64,000 nt of DNA from Cohnella sp. GbtcB17 (lineage in GTDB: Bacteria > Bacillota > Bacilli > Paenibacillales > Paenibacillaceae), in NCBI RefSeq assembly GCF_019091135.1, contig NZ_JAGXJW010000021.1:1-64000 (forward strand), given 5' to 3'. Made by a program: the position numbers and the translations under genes. Numbering within the stretch: position 1 is the stretch's first letter; each line of letters starts with the position of its first letter. The notes beneath the pieces were generated by a model, which saw only the letters and a list, made by a program, of their open reading frames with translations, had not been told where the DNA came from and did no database searches. This document shows, in pieces, positions 49,596 through 58,227 of the stretch.

Positions 49596-50519
49596 ATGGC
49601 ATCGACTGCAGCCAAAACCAAATTATCGTTGGCCCAAAGAGATTATGTCGCAGGCTACATTTTCGTAGCGCCTATTCTGCTGCTCATGCTCGTCTGGTTT
49701 TACTATCCGGCGCTTCAATCTCTGCTTTACAGCTTTCAGGAAATTAATTTCCTAAAAATGGCGGACGCCCGGTATATCGGCCTGGGCAATTTTCAAAAGC
49801 TGTTCGCCGATCCTGCGTTTTGGCAGGCTGCCAAAAACACGGTGATCATCACCGCTGTCAGCGTGCCGGCGCTCGTGATCTTCGGCTTTCTCGTCGCCTA
49901 CAACATCGAGGCCGTCATGCGCGGCAAGGCGGCCTATCGCACGCTGTATTATATACCCGCGGTGACGTCGGCGGTCGCGCTGACCATCTCGGTCATGTAC
50001 CTGTTTATCGAGCGCGGCGCGATCCCGACCTTGCTAAATCGCGTGTTCGGCATTCCCGATGTCACCTGGCCCGCCGATACGCGAACGGCGCTTGCTTTCG
50101 TTTGCATCCTCGTGATTTGGAAGAACCTCGGATTTTTCGTCGTCTTGTTCATCACCGGCCTGCAAGCCATCTCGAACGAGATCATCGAAGCGTCCAAGGT
50201 CGACGGCGCCACCGGCCTGCAGCGCATGTGGTACATCACGATTCCGCAGCTGCGGCCGACAACCTCGCTGGTCGTCATTCTTAGTATTATTTGGTGCATG
50301 CAGTGCTTCGACGAGCCCTATACGCTCGCGCGCTCCGGCGGCGTCGTCGGCAGTCCGGCAGGCACGACCAGTACGCTGGTCACGTTCTTCTATTCGCAAA
50401 ACTTCCGTTACTTCAATCCCGGTTACGGCAGCGCAGCCGCCTTCGTGATCTTCGCGGTGCTCATGCTGGTCTCGGTTATCCAACGCGCGTATTCAGGCCG
50501 CAGTCAGGACCACGCATGA
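49596..50519 (+). CDS. frlN: ABC sugar transporter permease, FrlN-like (MalF/UgpA type)
   Basis: 307 residues, GGAGGAGGG before ATG. Six membrane helices starting with IFVAPILLLMLVWFYYPALQSLLYSF. The EAA loop that contacts the ATPase is at ~198-222 (EASKVDGATGLQRMWYITIPQLRP). Forms the pore with the MalG-type permease that overlaps it by 4 nt. No ATPase is encoded nearby, as in other frl operons that share MsmX. Confidence 0.82.
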   Translation: MASTAAKTKLSLAQRDYVAGYIFVAPILLLMLVWFYYPALQSLLYSFQEINFLKMADARYIGLGNFQKLFADPAFWQAAKNTVIITAVSVPALVIFGFLVAYNIEAVMRGKAAYRTLYYIPAVTSAVALTISVMYLFIERGAIPTLLNRVFGIPDVTWPADTRTALAFVCILVIWKNLGFFVVLFITGLQAISNEIIEASKVDGATGLQRMWYITIPQLRPTTSLVVILSIIWCMQCFDEPYTLARSGGVVGSPAGTTSTLVTFFYSQNFRYFNPGYGSAAAFVIFAVLMLVSVIQRAYSGRSQDHA

Positions 50520-51343
50520 TGAACAAGGCCAAACTTCAGCTTAGATCGCTATCCGTCCTTCGCCACTTCGGCTTGATCGGGTTCGTGCTCCTTTATTTGC
50601 TGCCTTTCCTGTTTGCGCTGTACACTTCGTTCCTCGGCAAGCCGGATATCGGGAAGTTCGTCTGGCCGGATCGCTGGGTATTCGAGAACTACCGCGATGT
50701 CTTTAACGCAGGCTTGCTTAACTGGTACAAAAACACGGCCATTATGAGCGGCGGCATTATACTCGGCAATCTGGTCGTTAATACGATGGCCGGATACGCG
50801 CTGGCCAAGATCAAATTTCCGGGCAACAAGCTCGTATTTTTTATCATCATCGGCACGATGATGATTCCGGGGCAAGTGACGCTGGTGCCGATTTACACGA
50901 TGAGCGTGCAGCTGGGATGGGTGAACACCTATCAGGCGCTGATCATCCCTTTTCTCACGAGCGGCATGCTTACTTTTTTCATGAGACAGTTCTTCTTGTC
51001 CATCCCTCACGAGATCGAGGAAGCCGCGCGGATCGACGGCCTCGGCAGATTCGGCATCTTCTTCCGCGTCGTTCTTCCCAATGCCAAGACGGCGCTGGCT
51101 ACGCTGGTCATCTTCGCCTTTAAGGACAGCTGGAACGCATTTTTGTGGCCGGTAACGCTCACGAACAGACCCGACATGCACGTCATTACGGTCGGTCTCA
51201 ATTCGCTCAAGGGACAGTATTACGAGTGGATCAACATCACCATGACCGGCGTCGTATGCGCCACCTTGCCGATGGTCATCGTTTTTATCATTTTGCAGAA
51301 GCATTTCACCAAGAGTATGGCCATGGTAGGCATCAAAGGTTAA
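50516..51343 (+). CDS. frlM: ABC sugar transporter permease, FrlM-like (MalG type)
   Basis: 275 residues from ATGATG at 50516/50519; the first ATG overlaps the TGA of the preceding permease, indicating coupled translation. Six membrane helices; EAA loop EEAARIDGLGRFGIFFRVVLPNAK at ~168-191; typical C-terminus with LQKHFTKSMAMVGIKG. Second pore subunit of the importer; an external MsmX-type ATPase is needed. Confidence 0.82.
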   Translation: MMNKAKLQLRSLSVLRHFGLIGFVLLYLLPFLFALYTSFLGKPDIGKFVWPDRWVFENYRDVFNAGLLNWYKNTAIMSGGIILGNLVVNTMAGYALAKIKFPGNKLVFFIIIGTMMIPGQVTLVPIYTMSVQLGWVNTYQALIIPFLTSGMLTFFMRQFFLSIPHEIEEAARIDGLGRFGIFFRVVLPNAKTALATLVIFAFKDSWNAFLWPVTLTNRPDMHVITVGLNSLKGQYYEWINITMTGVVCATLPMVIVFIILQKHFTKSMAMVGIKG

Positions 51344-51376
51344 CGATATCAGACGTAGAAAAGGAGATTATACGAT

Positions 51377-52375
51377 ATGTTGCATGCAGATAAACTTGAG
51401 CTTGTTCGCCAGCAGATTGCCTCTTTAAAAAAAGCGGTGGAAGGCCGCGATTTGCAGACCGTATACTTCGTATCCTGCGGTGGCTCGCTTGCGACCCTGT
51501 ACCCGGGCAAGTACATCATGGAACGCGAGACGGACAAAGTGTTTACAGGATTCTATACGTCCAACGAATTTTATCAAGATCCGCCGCGCCGCCTCGGCAA
51601 GGATTGTCTCGTCATCCTGAACTCCCAAAGCGGCGGCACGCCGGAGACCGTATCGGCCGCCAAGCTGGCTAAAGAACACGGGGCGCTGACAGCGTGCTTC
51701 ACCACGGCACCGGGGTCCGCGCTGGAGCAGGCTGTCGATTACCCGATCTATTACTACGATGATCCGGTCAACCCCTACCCGATGGTGCTCAGCATCTATC
51801 CGGAAGTGTACATGATGATCTTCGCCTTGCTGGATGCGCTGGACGGCACCGGGCGCGCGGCGGACATGGACGCGGCCATGCTGGCGCTCGAAGCGATTTG
51901 CGATCAGGCTGCCGTAGAGCACAAGTCCCGTATCCGTCAGTTCGCGCTCTCGCACCTCGAAGAGCCGATCATTTATACGATTGCCGCGGGTCTCAACTGC
52001 TCCGTCTCCTACGTACAGACCAATTGCAATTTTATGGAGTCGATCTGGATACATTCCTCCCCGCTGCACGCCGGCGAGTTTTTCCACGGCGCGTTCGAAG
52101 CGATCGGCAAGGACACGCCTGTGTTCGCCTATCTGGGCACCGGCAAGACCCGTCCGATGGAAGAACGGGCGGTCAAGTTCCTGCAGCGCACCACGAGCAA
52201 GCTTACCGTGCTGGACGCGGCCTCCGTCGATCTGTCCGGCATTGCGGAATGGACGCGGCCCTACGTTGGCACGCTTGTATTGAACAATCTGGGCACGCGC
52301 TACTGCACGGAGATCTCTGCGATCAAAGGGCATCCGATGTCGTCCCGCCGCTATATGGGCGTCGAAAAGTATTAA
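51377..52375 (+). CDS. frlB: Fructosamine-6-phosphate deglycase-like SIS protein
   Basis: 332 residues (FrlB is about 328), AAGGAG before ATG. Two SIS (sugar isomerase) domains: VSCGGSLA and NSQSGGTPETVSAAK bind the phosphosugar, HAGEFFHGAFE carries likely acid/base residues as in GlmS isomerase. FrlB splits fructosamine-6-phosphates into glucose-6-phosphate and the amine. The neighbouring FrlD-like kinase and importer support this. GlmS-like isomerases of other amino sugars are the alternative. Confidence 0.82.
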   Translation: MLHADKLELVRQQIASLKKAVEGRDLQTVYFVSCGGSLATLYPGKYIMERETDKVFTGFYTSNEFYQDPPRRLGKDCLVILNSQSGGTPETVSAAKLAKEHGALTACFTTAPGSALEQAVDYPIYYYDDPVNPYPMVLSIYPEVYMMIFALLDALDGTGRAADMDAAMLALEAICDQAAVEHKSRIRQFALSHLEEPIIYTIAAGLNCSVSYVQTNCNFMESIWIHSSPLHAGEFFHGAFEAIGKDTPVFAYLGTGKTRPMEERAVKFLQRTTSKLTVLDAASVDLSGIAEWTRPYVGTLVLNNLGTRYCTEISAIKGHPMSSRRYMGVEKY

Positions 52376-52396
52376 CGGCAAGGGGGCGCCGCACGG

Positions 52397-53218
52397 ATGA
52401 AAATCTTGGGCGTAGGCGACAGCGTCATGGACGCTTATCTTCACAAGAAGCTGCTGTATCCCGGCGGAAACGCCGTAAACGTGCCAGTTCTGGCCCTCCG
52501 CTGCGGCGCGAAGGCGGCGGGTTATATCGGCTTGATGGGCGACGACGAGCCCGGCCGCCACTTTGTCCGGGCGCTCGAGGAGGAAGGCCTGGACACTCGC
52601 CGGATACGCGTGCTGCACGCGAAGACCGCGCAGAACTATATCCGCGTGGACGAGACGGGCGATCGCCACTTCGTCGGCAACAACGGCTTCGACGTGGCGC
52701 AGTTGATGGCCCAGCTGCGGCTTCGCGACGAGGATTATGCGCTGATGGAGCAGTACGACCTGGTCCATACGAGCGTGCACAGCTTTCTGGACGAATTTCT
52801 GCCGGCGATCGCGCGGAGAGCGCCGCTGTCGATGGACTTTTCAGACGGCTACACGCCTCAGAATATCGAGCGGATCTGCCCGCTTTTACGGTTTGCCTTT
52901 TTCTCCGGGGGCGGCAAGTCGGACGAAGAGGTGGACGATCTGGCGCAGTTGGCGCTGCGCAGCGGCGCGCGCACCGTCGTCATTACCCGCGGCCTGCAAG
53001 GCTCCTGCATATTCGAGCAAGACCGCAAGCTGACGCAGAAGGCGGTTCGGGTAGACGCCGTAGATGCGCTTGGCGCAGGCGACGCATACATTGCCGCCTT
53101 CCTTACCGCTTATTTTAGCAATGGCGGCGATGCTGCGCTTGCCGCCGAATCCGCTTCGGCTTTTGCCGCGCAGAGTTGCCTGCACCATGGCGCATTCGGA
53201 TGCGAGCTTCAGCTGTGA
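52397..53218 (+). CDS. frlD: PfkB-family fructosamine kinase-like protein
   Basis: 273 residues (FrlD is about 284). Starts with VGDSVMDAYLHKKLLYPGGNAVNVPVLA, the FrlD-type substrate segment, and ends with the PfkB signature DALGAGDAYIAAFL (catalytic D229; the usual DT is DA here). It phosphorylates the imported fructosamine at C6 for the deglycase encoded 21 nt upstream. Last gene of the transport/catabolic operon, followed by a terminator and the two-component system. Confidence 0.82.
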   Translation: MKILGVGDSVMDAYLHKKLLYPGGNAVNVPVLALRCGAKAAGYIGLMGDDEPGRHFVRALEEEGLDTRRIRVLHAKTAQNYIRVDETGDRHFVGNNGFDVAQLMAQLRLRDEDYALMEQYDLVHTSVHSFLDEFLPAIARRAPLSMDFSDGYTPQNIERICPLLRFAFFSGGGKSDEEVDDLAQLALRSGARTVVITRGLQGSCIFEQDRKLTQKAVRVDAVDALGAGDAYIAAFLTAYFSNGGDAALAAESASAFAAQSCLHHGAFGCELQL

Positions 53219-53260
53219 TCCGATCGGATTTTTCGCACCATGCTTACGTATGAAAAGGAT

Positions 53261-53287
53261 GTGGCCGCTTGCGGTCACTCTTTTCTT
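53261..53287 (+). terminator. Terminator between frl-like operon and sensor kinase
   Basis: GTGGCCGC / GCGGTCAC stem (one G-U pair) with TT loop followed by TCTTTTCTT. Confidence 0.6.
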
Positions 53288-53332
53288 ATTGTTGCCGCTA
53301 TTTTTTGCTAAACTAGTTATGACACATTCTGC

Positions 53333-55138
53333 GTGACCGTCGGGGGAATCGACATACGGCCAAAGAGATCGAATCAGCTGTGGAAGAGCGGAATCTTAAA
53401 AAAAATCATGCTTTTTCTTGTGTTCGGGTTTCTTTTTCCGCTGGTTATTGCGGTTCTCTTTTTTCTGCAGCGCCTCTATCAGGAAATGAGCGTCCAGGCG
53501 ATCGCATCCTACCAAAATGTCAATCAGCAAATGCTGCAAACGCTGGGCTCCGTATTGGACAGCGTCAACAAGTATACGACGTACCCGTACTACAACAGCG
53601 ATTTTCAATCATTTTTGCATCGCGACTATCGGACGGAGCGGGGTCTGCTGGACATCACGACCGATACGCGGCTGTACAAGCGCTATGTTCACGAGCAAAT
53701 ATTAAGATATAACAGCAAGATCAGTACGGCCGTGCTGTTTAATACGACTTCCGATACCCGGTTCGTCGGCGGGTATTATCCGGACGAGGACGTCATGCGC
53801 GCCCTGGATCGGACGATGTCCCGTTTGCAGGATGCGAATGCGGCGGACGGCACGACCGTTACTTTTCAAGGGCTCGACCGTTATCGCGCCACCTATATTG
53901 CCTCGGCGCGCCCCATCTTCGATCCCGCGGACCGGCGTTATTTGGGTTACTTCTGCCTAATCATTAATGCGCAGGAATTGAATGAGACCTTCCGTCACCA
54001 GCGGCAGAACGGCGTTCGCCGCTATATTCTGGATCAGAACATGAAGATTGTCTACGACAGCGGCGGAGAACGGATCGGATTGACCGCCGATGGTCCGCTT
54101 GCGGCATTCGCCGCCATGGAGACGGATTACAAGCAGCAAATGCTGGACGGCCAGCATATGGCGCTGCTGAAGAGCGTATCCGAGCCTACGGGCTGGCGCG
54201 TGGTCACGTTCGTCAATTCGGATCTTTTATTCGAAGACGTCCGCAAACGCCAGCAAAATTTAACGCTTATCCTGATGGCGATGCTGCTGGCGGCGATCGG
54301 CGCCGCGATCTGGTTCGCCGTATCGATCTCTCGCCCCATCAATCGCTTGCGCCATGTCATCGCCAGCAACGTCGAGAAGCGCTTCCGTACGCTTGTGCCG
54401 GTAACGTCGAACGACGAGGTCGGCGATCTGGCGCACAGCTTCAACCAGATGCAGGAGGAGATGAAGCAGCTGCTGAGCCAGGTCGTGGCGCAGGAGCGGG
54501 CGAAAAGAACGGCCGAAATCCACGCGCTGCAGGCGCAGATCAATCCCCATTTTCTTTACAATACGCTGAATACGATCAAGTGGATGGCCAATATGCAGTG
54601 TGCCGACAATATCGGCGAAGCCACCGCGAGTCTCATTTATATGCTCCGCTACGCATCGTCGATGCAGGGCGATCTCGTGACGATACGCGATGAACTGCAG
54701 TTCGTCGAAAAGTATCTTTCTCTGATGCAGCTGCGATACTGCGACCGGTTCGATGTGAGGTTCGACATCGAGGAGGAAGCGCTCGACGGCCTGAGTTTAC
54801 GATTTTTGCTGCAGCCGTTCGTGGAGAATGCCATTTTTCACGGATTTCAAGGCAACGAAGCCGCCAATCTGCTGACCATCGGCGCGCGCGTCGATCGCCA
54901 GGACTTGATATTGACGGTGGAGGACAACGGCGTGGGGATGACCGACCGCCAATTGATGCATATTCAAGCGGACGATCTCCATCGCGAAGGCTTCAATTCC
55001 ATCGGCATACGCAACGTCATGGAACGTATCAAGCTGCATTACGACGACAGGTACGGAGTCGTTTTATCCAGCGGGCCGATGCGCGGGACCCGGGTCGTCA
55101 TTAACCTTCCAATGGAAACGAACAAGGCGGGACGGTGA
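53333..55138 (+). CDS. YesM-like sensor histidine kinase
   Basis: 601 residues, GTG start (no clear ribosome site; start uncertain). Membrane helix 1 ~24-44, extracellular Cache-like sensor ~45-305, helix 2 ~310-333, HAMP, then a His_kinase domain of the PF06580 type with H406 in QINPHFLYNTLNTIKW, followed by an ATPase domain (ENAIFHGF; VEDNGVGM; GIGIRN-like box). Such kinases sense carbohydrates and work with AraC-type regulators. The response regulator starts 7 nt downstream; position behind the frl-like operon makes that operon the likely target. Confidence 0.88.
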   Translation: MTVGGIDIRPKRSNQLWKSGILKKIMLFLVFGFLFPLVIAVLFFLQRLYQEMSVQAIASYQNVNQQMLQTLGSVLDSVNKYTTYPYYNSDFQSFLHRDYRTERGLLDITTDTRLYKRYVHEQILRYNSKISTAVLFNTTSDTRFVGGYYPDEDVMRALDRTMSRLQDANAADGTTVTFQGLDRYRATYIASARPIFDPADRRYLGYFCLIINAQELNETFRHQRQNGVRRYILDQNMKIVYDSGGERIGLTADGPLAAFAAMETDYKQQMLDGQHMALLKSVSEPTGWRVVTFVNSDLLFEDVRKRQQNLTLILMAMLLAAIGAAIWFAVSISRPINRLRHVIASNVEKRFRTLVPVTSNDEVGDLAHSFNQMQEEMKQLLSQVVAQERAKRTAEIHALQAQINPHFLYNTLNTIKWMANMQCADNIGEATASLIYMLRYASSMQGDLVTIRDELQFVEKYLSLMQLRYCDRFDVRFDIEEEALDGLSLRFLLQPFVENAIFHGFQGNEAANLLTIGARVDRQDLILTVEDNGVGMTDRQLMHIQADDLHREGFNSIGIRNVMERIKLHYDDRYGVVLSSGPMRGTRVVINLPMETNKAGR

Positions 55139-55145
55139 AGCATGC

Positions 55146-56690
55146 ATGCGGATTATGATCGTAGACGACGAGACGTTTTTCCGGACCAGCTTTGAAAAAT
55201 ACATCGATTGGCAATCGCTCGGGTGCGAGGTCGTCGGTCTCGCCTCCAACGGGCAGGAAGCGCTGGAAGCGATCGGCCGCTTACAGCCCGATCTTGTATT
55301 TTTGGACATCCAGATGCCCGTGATGAACGGACTTGAATTTCTTGAAAGGTACGGCGGGCAGAAGCAGAAGCACAAAGCTCGCATCGTGGTGCTGAGCAGT
55401 TTTCATGAGTTCGAGTATGTCCGTCAGGCGTTGCGGTTCGGAGCGGCGGATTATATTCACAAGGAAGAAATGGGAGGCGAGCTGCTCGCGCGCATCATCG
55501 AGCAGCAGAGCGATGCGATGCAGGCGCTTCGCAGCTCCGGGTCCGAACGACCGGGCCCGCTCGCCTCGCAAGCCTACCTGCAAAAAATGCTGCACGATTT
55601 GGACTTCGAAGCGCTGGACGACGGTTCGTCCAGTCCGGCCTTGTCGATTCGACCCGGTCATCTTTATGTGATTACGATGCGATTTCGCCAGTTTCCCGCC
55701 ATCAAGCAGCGCTACCGGGGCCATGAGCATCGGCTGTACGAAGGCGTGCAGGCGACGATGAAGGAGATGCTGGGCGGGCAGAAGGAACTGGAATGCCTGT
55801 TCTACGACAAACGCACGTTCTGCATGATTAAATCGTTCTCCGACACCGCTTCGCGGTTGAGCATGCAGACGGAGATCGCCTATCTGGCTCAAAAAGGCGT
55901 CACGGGATTGCGGCGTTTTTTTAACTTGCAAGCCTGCGTCGGCGTCAGCCGTGCGCATCGGTCGTTCAGAGACTTGGCGCAAGCGGCGGAAGAGGCGATT
56001 ATGGCCGGCATGATGGAGTTTACGTCCGCCAAGGATGCGGTGCGCTATTATTCGGATATGCAGCATTGCCGCTTCGTGGAGCATGTCTCGACGGACAAGC
56101 TCTGTCGCGCCCTTGAGACCGCTTCGCCGGATGACTGGATGAAGCTGCTTCAAAGCGGCTTTTACGTCGATGACGCGCAGGCGATTCTGAGCCCGGCGGC
56201 AACGGCCGTAGCGGCCAAAAACATCGTATGCCATTTTGTCGCCAGCCCGGACGGACGGGACAGGGCGTTCCATCAAATCGAAATGGCCGAGAGCCGGGAC
56301 GAGATGCTTGAGCTTCTTGCGCAGCTCCTGCATAGGCGTCATGTCGTGAGCACGTCCAAGTCAGATAGCGGCCATCCGTTGATCGCGGCCGTCCGGGGGA
56401 TTATTCACGAGCATTACGCGCACGCCGCCCTGTCGCTGGAGCAGATCGCCTCGCAAGTCAACGTAAGCGAAAGCTATCTAAGCCGGATCTTCCGGAAGGA
56501 AGTCGGATTGACGGTCACCGATTATATTAATCGTACGCGAATCGACAACGCGCTTCATCTGCTGGAGGGCGGCGAGGACCGGATCTATCAGGTGGCGTAC
56601 GCCGTCGGCTACAGCAATGTCGAACATTTCAACCGCACCTTTAAAAAGCTCACGGGCCGCTCCCCCGGCTCCTTCCGCGCGCGCAAATAG
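55146..56690 (+). CDS. YesN-like response regulator with AraC output domain
   Basis: 514 residues. CheY-like receiver with D54 (LVFLDIQMPVMNG), a ~290-residue middle region, and a C-terminal AraC domain (~415-512) with two helix-turn-helices (LSLEQIASQVNVSESYLSRIFRKEVGLTVTDYI; YQVAYAVGYSNVEHFNRTFKKLTGRSPGSFR). The pair with the upstream kinase is the classic carbohydrate-responsive YesMN arrangement and probably activates the frl-like operon. No separate FrlR (GntR) gene is seen. Confidence 0.9.
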   Translation: MRIMIVDDETFFRTSFEKYIDWQSLGCEVVGLASNGQEALEAIGRLQPDLVFLDIQMPVMNGLEFLERYGGQKQKHKARIVVLSSFHEFEYVRQALRFGAADYIHKEEMGGELLARIIEQQSDAMQALRSSGSERPGPLASQAYLQKMLHDLDFEALDDGSSSPALSIRPGHLYVITMRFRQFPAIKQRYRGHEHRLYEGVQATMKEMLGGQKELECLFYDKRTFCMIKSFSDTASRLSMQTEIAYLAQKGVTGLRRFFNLQACVGVSRAHRSFRDLAQAAEEAIMAGMMEFTSAKDAVRYYSDMQHCRFVEHVSTDKLCRALETASPDDWMKLLQSGFYVDDAQAILSPAATAVAAKNIVCHFVASPDGRDRAFHQIEMAESRDEMLELLAQLLHRRHVVSTSKSDSGHPLIAAVRGIIHEHYAHAALSLEQIASQVNVSESYLSRIFRKEVGLTVTDYINRTRIDNALHLLEGGEDRIYQVAYAVGYSNVEHFNRTFKKLTGRSPGSFRARK

Positions 56691-56787
56691 AGGGCGGGCG
56701 TGCACGCGCTTCGCCATTCATTCTCAAGCTCGCTTTCTTAGATGTATTTGTATAATATAGGATCAAATACAAGCAAGGGAGATTTGA

Positions 56788-57570
56788 ATGATGCCTAGCA
56801 TGCACGTATGGGTAGGATATTTTGAATCTGAAGAACAGTTTGAGCAATATGTAGACCAAAAGGAATATTTAAAGGCTTGGGCCATTTACGATAACGAACC
56901 TCCAACAGGGGGAGCGGAAGATGCAGAACCGAGTCCTGCGTTACGATGTGAATTTTGCAAGGAAGTCGAGCTGGACACCTATGACGAAGACTACATAGAA
57001 CTACAATATTACGGAGATTCAGTGGATATAGATCGCATAGCCGATGCCGTTATGGCCGATAAAGAAGAGCTCGCAAGGTTGTGGAGTCGGCATCGGTTGG
57101 ATCGGGTGAATGCGCTGATCGCCTACGAAGACAAGGATTTAAGCACGGAGAGCGCGTCAAAATCCGTTCGTACAACATACTTGGGCAAGGTAAACAGGAT
57201 TACTGAAAATAAAGAAGCCGATCGTGCTTCCGTTCATTATTTATGGGTTGGGGAAAGCGAGACGCTGTCCATACAAACGTCCGCAGCGGTAAAAAAAGAA
57301 TTGCAGAAAATGAACATCGACGAAGATGCGATTGGAAATATTCATTTTTACTATAGTCGTAAAAAGGAAAAGCTGGACGAAATGATCATCATGCAAGTAG
57401 AAGACTTTCATGTTGCGGAAAGCATGATTTTAAAAGTCGACGACATGCAAATATCCCCTACGGCAAATGCCATTCTCGATTTGATTGTATATGAAAAATT
57501 TAAAATAGACGGTTCGGCGATCGGTTCTGCTTTAGGGATGACGTATATCGGAAAATTTGATTCTGAATGA
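56788..57570 (+). CDS. Imm22 (DUF4284)-like immunity protein
   Basis: 260 residues, AAGGGAGA before ATG; TATAAT at 56751. The N-terminus MHVWVGYFESEEQFEQYV and CEFCKEVELDTYDEDYIELQYY are typical of Imm22-type immunity proteins of polymorphic toxin systems. The C-terminal half (~125-260: TTYLGKVNRITE..., SVHYLWVGESETL...) is unfamiliar and may be a second domain. No toxin gene is adjacent, so it would be an orphan immunity gene or have another role. AT-richer than the preceding genes. Its stop lies 6 nt from the convergent TetR gene. Confidence 0.7.
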   Translation: MMPSMHVWVGYFESEEQFEQYVDQKEYLKAWAIYDNEPPTGGAEDAEPSPALRCEFCKEVELDTYDEDYIELQYYGDSVDIDRIADAVMADKEELARLWSRHRLDRVNALIAYEDKDLSTESASKSVRTTYLGKVNRITENKEADRASVHYLWVGESETLSIQTSAAVKKELQKMNIDEDAIGNIHFYYSRKKEKLDEMIIMQVEDFHVAESMILKVDDMQISPTANAILDLIVYEKFKIDGSAIGSALGMTYIGKFDSE

Positions 57571-57576
57571 ATCGCC

Positions 57577-58110
57577 TCATCGATGAAAAAGCCGAATGAG
57601 GTTCGAGATTTCTTCCAGCGTTTCCTGTTGACCGTTTTTGATCCACGTGATCCAAACTTCAAAAACGCCGGCGCTCATATAGTGAATCCAATAGTTTCGT
57701 TTTGCGCCCGTCCAGTCGGGAAACGGATTTAACCCATCGTAAAACCGCGCAATATGGCTTTTAAAAACCTGATACAGCAAGTCGGTGCAGCCGGCCTCGA
57801 TCGCCAATCGGATCTCGCTTGTCATGGCGTGGAAAAAATGCGTCAAGTCCGCTATTTTCTGCTCATGGCTGATTTGATTGGCGATTTTATTAAAAATATC
57901 CGCGAATTTGGGTTCATAGTAAGCAGTGAATACTTGCTCCAAGCTTTCGTAATTTCGATAAAACGCCATTCGGCTGACGCCGGCTTTTTTGACGACTTCC
58001 GAAACGGTCAGCTTAGCGATTTTCTTTGTTTTCAAAAGCTCAAGCAGAGCCAAGGTGATCCATTCCTTGGTGTCTTTTCGTATCGCTTGCGCGTGCTCGG
58101 TCGCTGCCAT
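57577..58110 (-). CDS. TetR-family transcriptional regulator
   Basis: 177 residues, GGAGG before ATG. N-terminal helix-turn-helix LTVSEVVKKAGVSRMAFYRNYESLEQVFTAYYEP; the C-terminal half with a Trp-rich stretch (NYWIHYMSAGVFEVWITWIKNGQQETLEEI) is like TetR_C regulators of the DhaS/YcnC type. Divergent from an aldehyde-reductase-like gene; a palindrome GTTACA-TG-TGTAAC and a related half-site lie between the two. Confidence 0.88.
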   Translation of the reverse strand: MAATEHAQAIRKDTKEWITLALLELLKTKKIAKLTVSEVVKKAGVSRMAFYRNYESLEQVFTAYYEPKFADIFNKIANQISHEQKIADLTHFFHAMTSEIRLAIEAGCTDLLYQVFKSHIARFYDGLNPFPDWTGAKRNYWIHYMSAGVFEVWITWIKNGQQETLEEISNLIRLFHR

Positions 58111-58190
58111 AACAGATCCTCCATTTTGTCACACATGCCTCTTTGCCGCTTGTATGCAATAAGCTTCAGTCTTATTATAAAGGCAAATCT

Positions 58191-58204
58191 GTTACATGTG
58201 TAAC
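58191..58204. promoter_or_regulatory. Candidate TetR operator
   Basis: Palindrome GTTACA-TG-TGTAAC before the 58228 gene; a similar GTCACACATG lies at 58128-58137 near the start of the regulator, suggesting a second site for autorepression. Confidence 0.6.
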
Positions 58205-58227
58205 GTTAAATAAATGGAGGCTTCGCG

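Noticed and set aside
51425..52780. 451-codon minus-strand open frame opposite frlB/frlD-like genes
   Set aside because: Spans two well-supported plus-strand genes and their intergene; no start signal.
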